Shown here: in pieces, positions 5,536-5,731 of the stretch
Layout of the letters: every line of letters begins with the position of its first letter
How positions within the stretch are numbered: the first letter of the stretch is position 1
Source: Prevotellaceae bacterium
Lineage (GTDB): Bacteria > Bacteroidota > Bacteroidia > Bacteroidales > Bacteroidaceae
Direction: 5' to 3'
NCBI GenBank assembly: GCA_021204545.1
Contig: JAJPZF010000092.1
Span: 1 to 5,731 of the forward strand
DNA length: 5,731 nucleotides
Translations under genes and position numbers: made by a program
The notes under the pieces: model-generated
Databases searched by the model: none
The model's input: only the letters and a program-made list of their open reading frames with translations
What the model was told of the DNA's origin: nothing

Positions 5536-5731
5536 CGCTCCGCCTCCTTCGCCTCGTGGATGTCCTCCTCGTCGTCGTTCACCACGACGAGCACCTCGTT
5601 GAGCCTGGAGAGGTCGACGCTCAGCTGCACTGAGAGCTGCAACGCCTGCCCGTCCTCCGAGTCCCTCACCTTCGTCACCTTGCCCACGAAGATGCCCTCG
5701 GGGAATATCTTGCTGAAGCCGCTCGTCTCCA
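5532..5731 (-). CDS. mreC: MreC, rod-shape-determining protein, C-terminal fragment (5' end off the window)
   Basis: The last 65 codons of a minus-strand gene enter from the right edge. The segment TSGFSKIFPEGIFVGKV at the start is the hallmark of the C-terminal beta-barrel domain of MreC, followed by the expected strand ending in LNEVLVVV. The final 15 or so residues (NDDEEDIHEAKEAER) are a charged extension. MreC is a bitopic periplasmic scaffold that binds PBP2 and promotes the active state of the PBP2-RodA pair. Its TGA (5534-5532) overlaps the mreD ATG by 4 bp. The N-terminal anchor and coiled coil lie outside the window, and mreB would be expected beyond them. Confidence 0.93.
   Translation of the reverse strand, partial: ETSGFSKIFPEGIFVGKVTKVRDSEDGQALQLSVQLSVDLSRLNEVLVVVNDDEEDIHEAKEAER
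5543..5549 (-). promoter_or_regulatory. Ribosome binding site of mreD inside the 3' end of mreC
   Basis: AAGGAGG on the minus strand lies 7 nt before the mreD ATG at 5535 and within the last codons of mreC. It is an unusually complete Shine-Dalgarno match for a Bacteroidota gene and decides between the two neighbouring ATGs in favour of the first. Confidence 0.6.

Overview
The window looks like chromosome of a Bacteroidales bacterium, probably Prevotella or a close relative. Three things point there: a BspA-type leucine-rich-repeat surface protein, promoters of the Bacteroidota form TAnnTTTG, and the gene order mreC-mreD-mrdA-rodA on one strand with a long (492-residue) RodA. Coding DNA is GC-rich, whereas the one divergent intergenic region is AT-rich. 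No species call is possible from the sequence alone.

Layout from left to right. Positions 1-187 (minus strand) hold the N-terminal end of a secreted protein that runs off the left edge; it carries a GFGTCFNE motif resembling family 30 glycoside hydrolases. Positions 188-397 are a divergent promoter region. They include a TATCTTTG element for the leftward gene, a TAAATTTG element for the rightward gene, and an A7 tract (minus strand) that may decide how the leftward gene gets its signal peptide. Positions 398-1417 (plus strand) encode a 339-residue secreted BspA-like LRR protein. Positions 1418-1485 are a short convergent gap with a terminator-like hairpin. From 5731 down to 1486 the minus strand carries the elongasome cluster: mreC (C-terminal end only), mreD, mrdA (PBP2) and rodA. 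mreC/mreD overlap by 4 bp and mrdA/rodA by 20 bp. The 206-bp gap between mreD and mrdA is mostly filled by an array of six 23-bp tandem repeats.

The four elongasome genes act together in lateral cell-wall synthesis. MreC and MreD link the cytoplasmic MreB filament (its gene would be expected just beyond the right edge) to the RodA glycosyltransferase and the PBP2 transpeptidase, which polymerise and cross-link peptidoglycan. The left-hand genes are a separate pair for carbohydrate degradation and surface interaction.

I see no obviously new multi-gene system. The two observations most worth checking are the possible -1 frameshift or slippage in the signal-peptide region of the leftward gene, and the 23-bp dyad-containing repeat array inside the otherwise tightly packed mre/mrd cluster.
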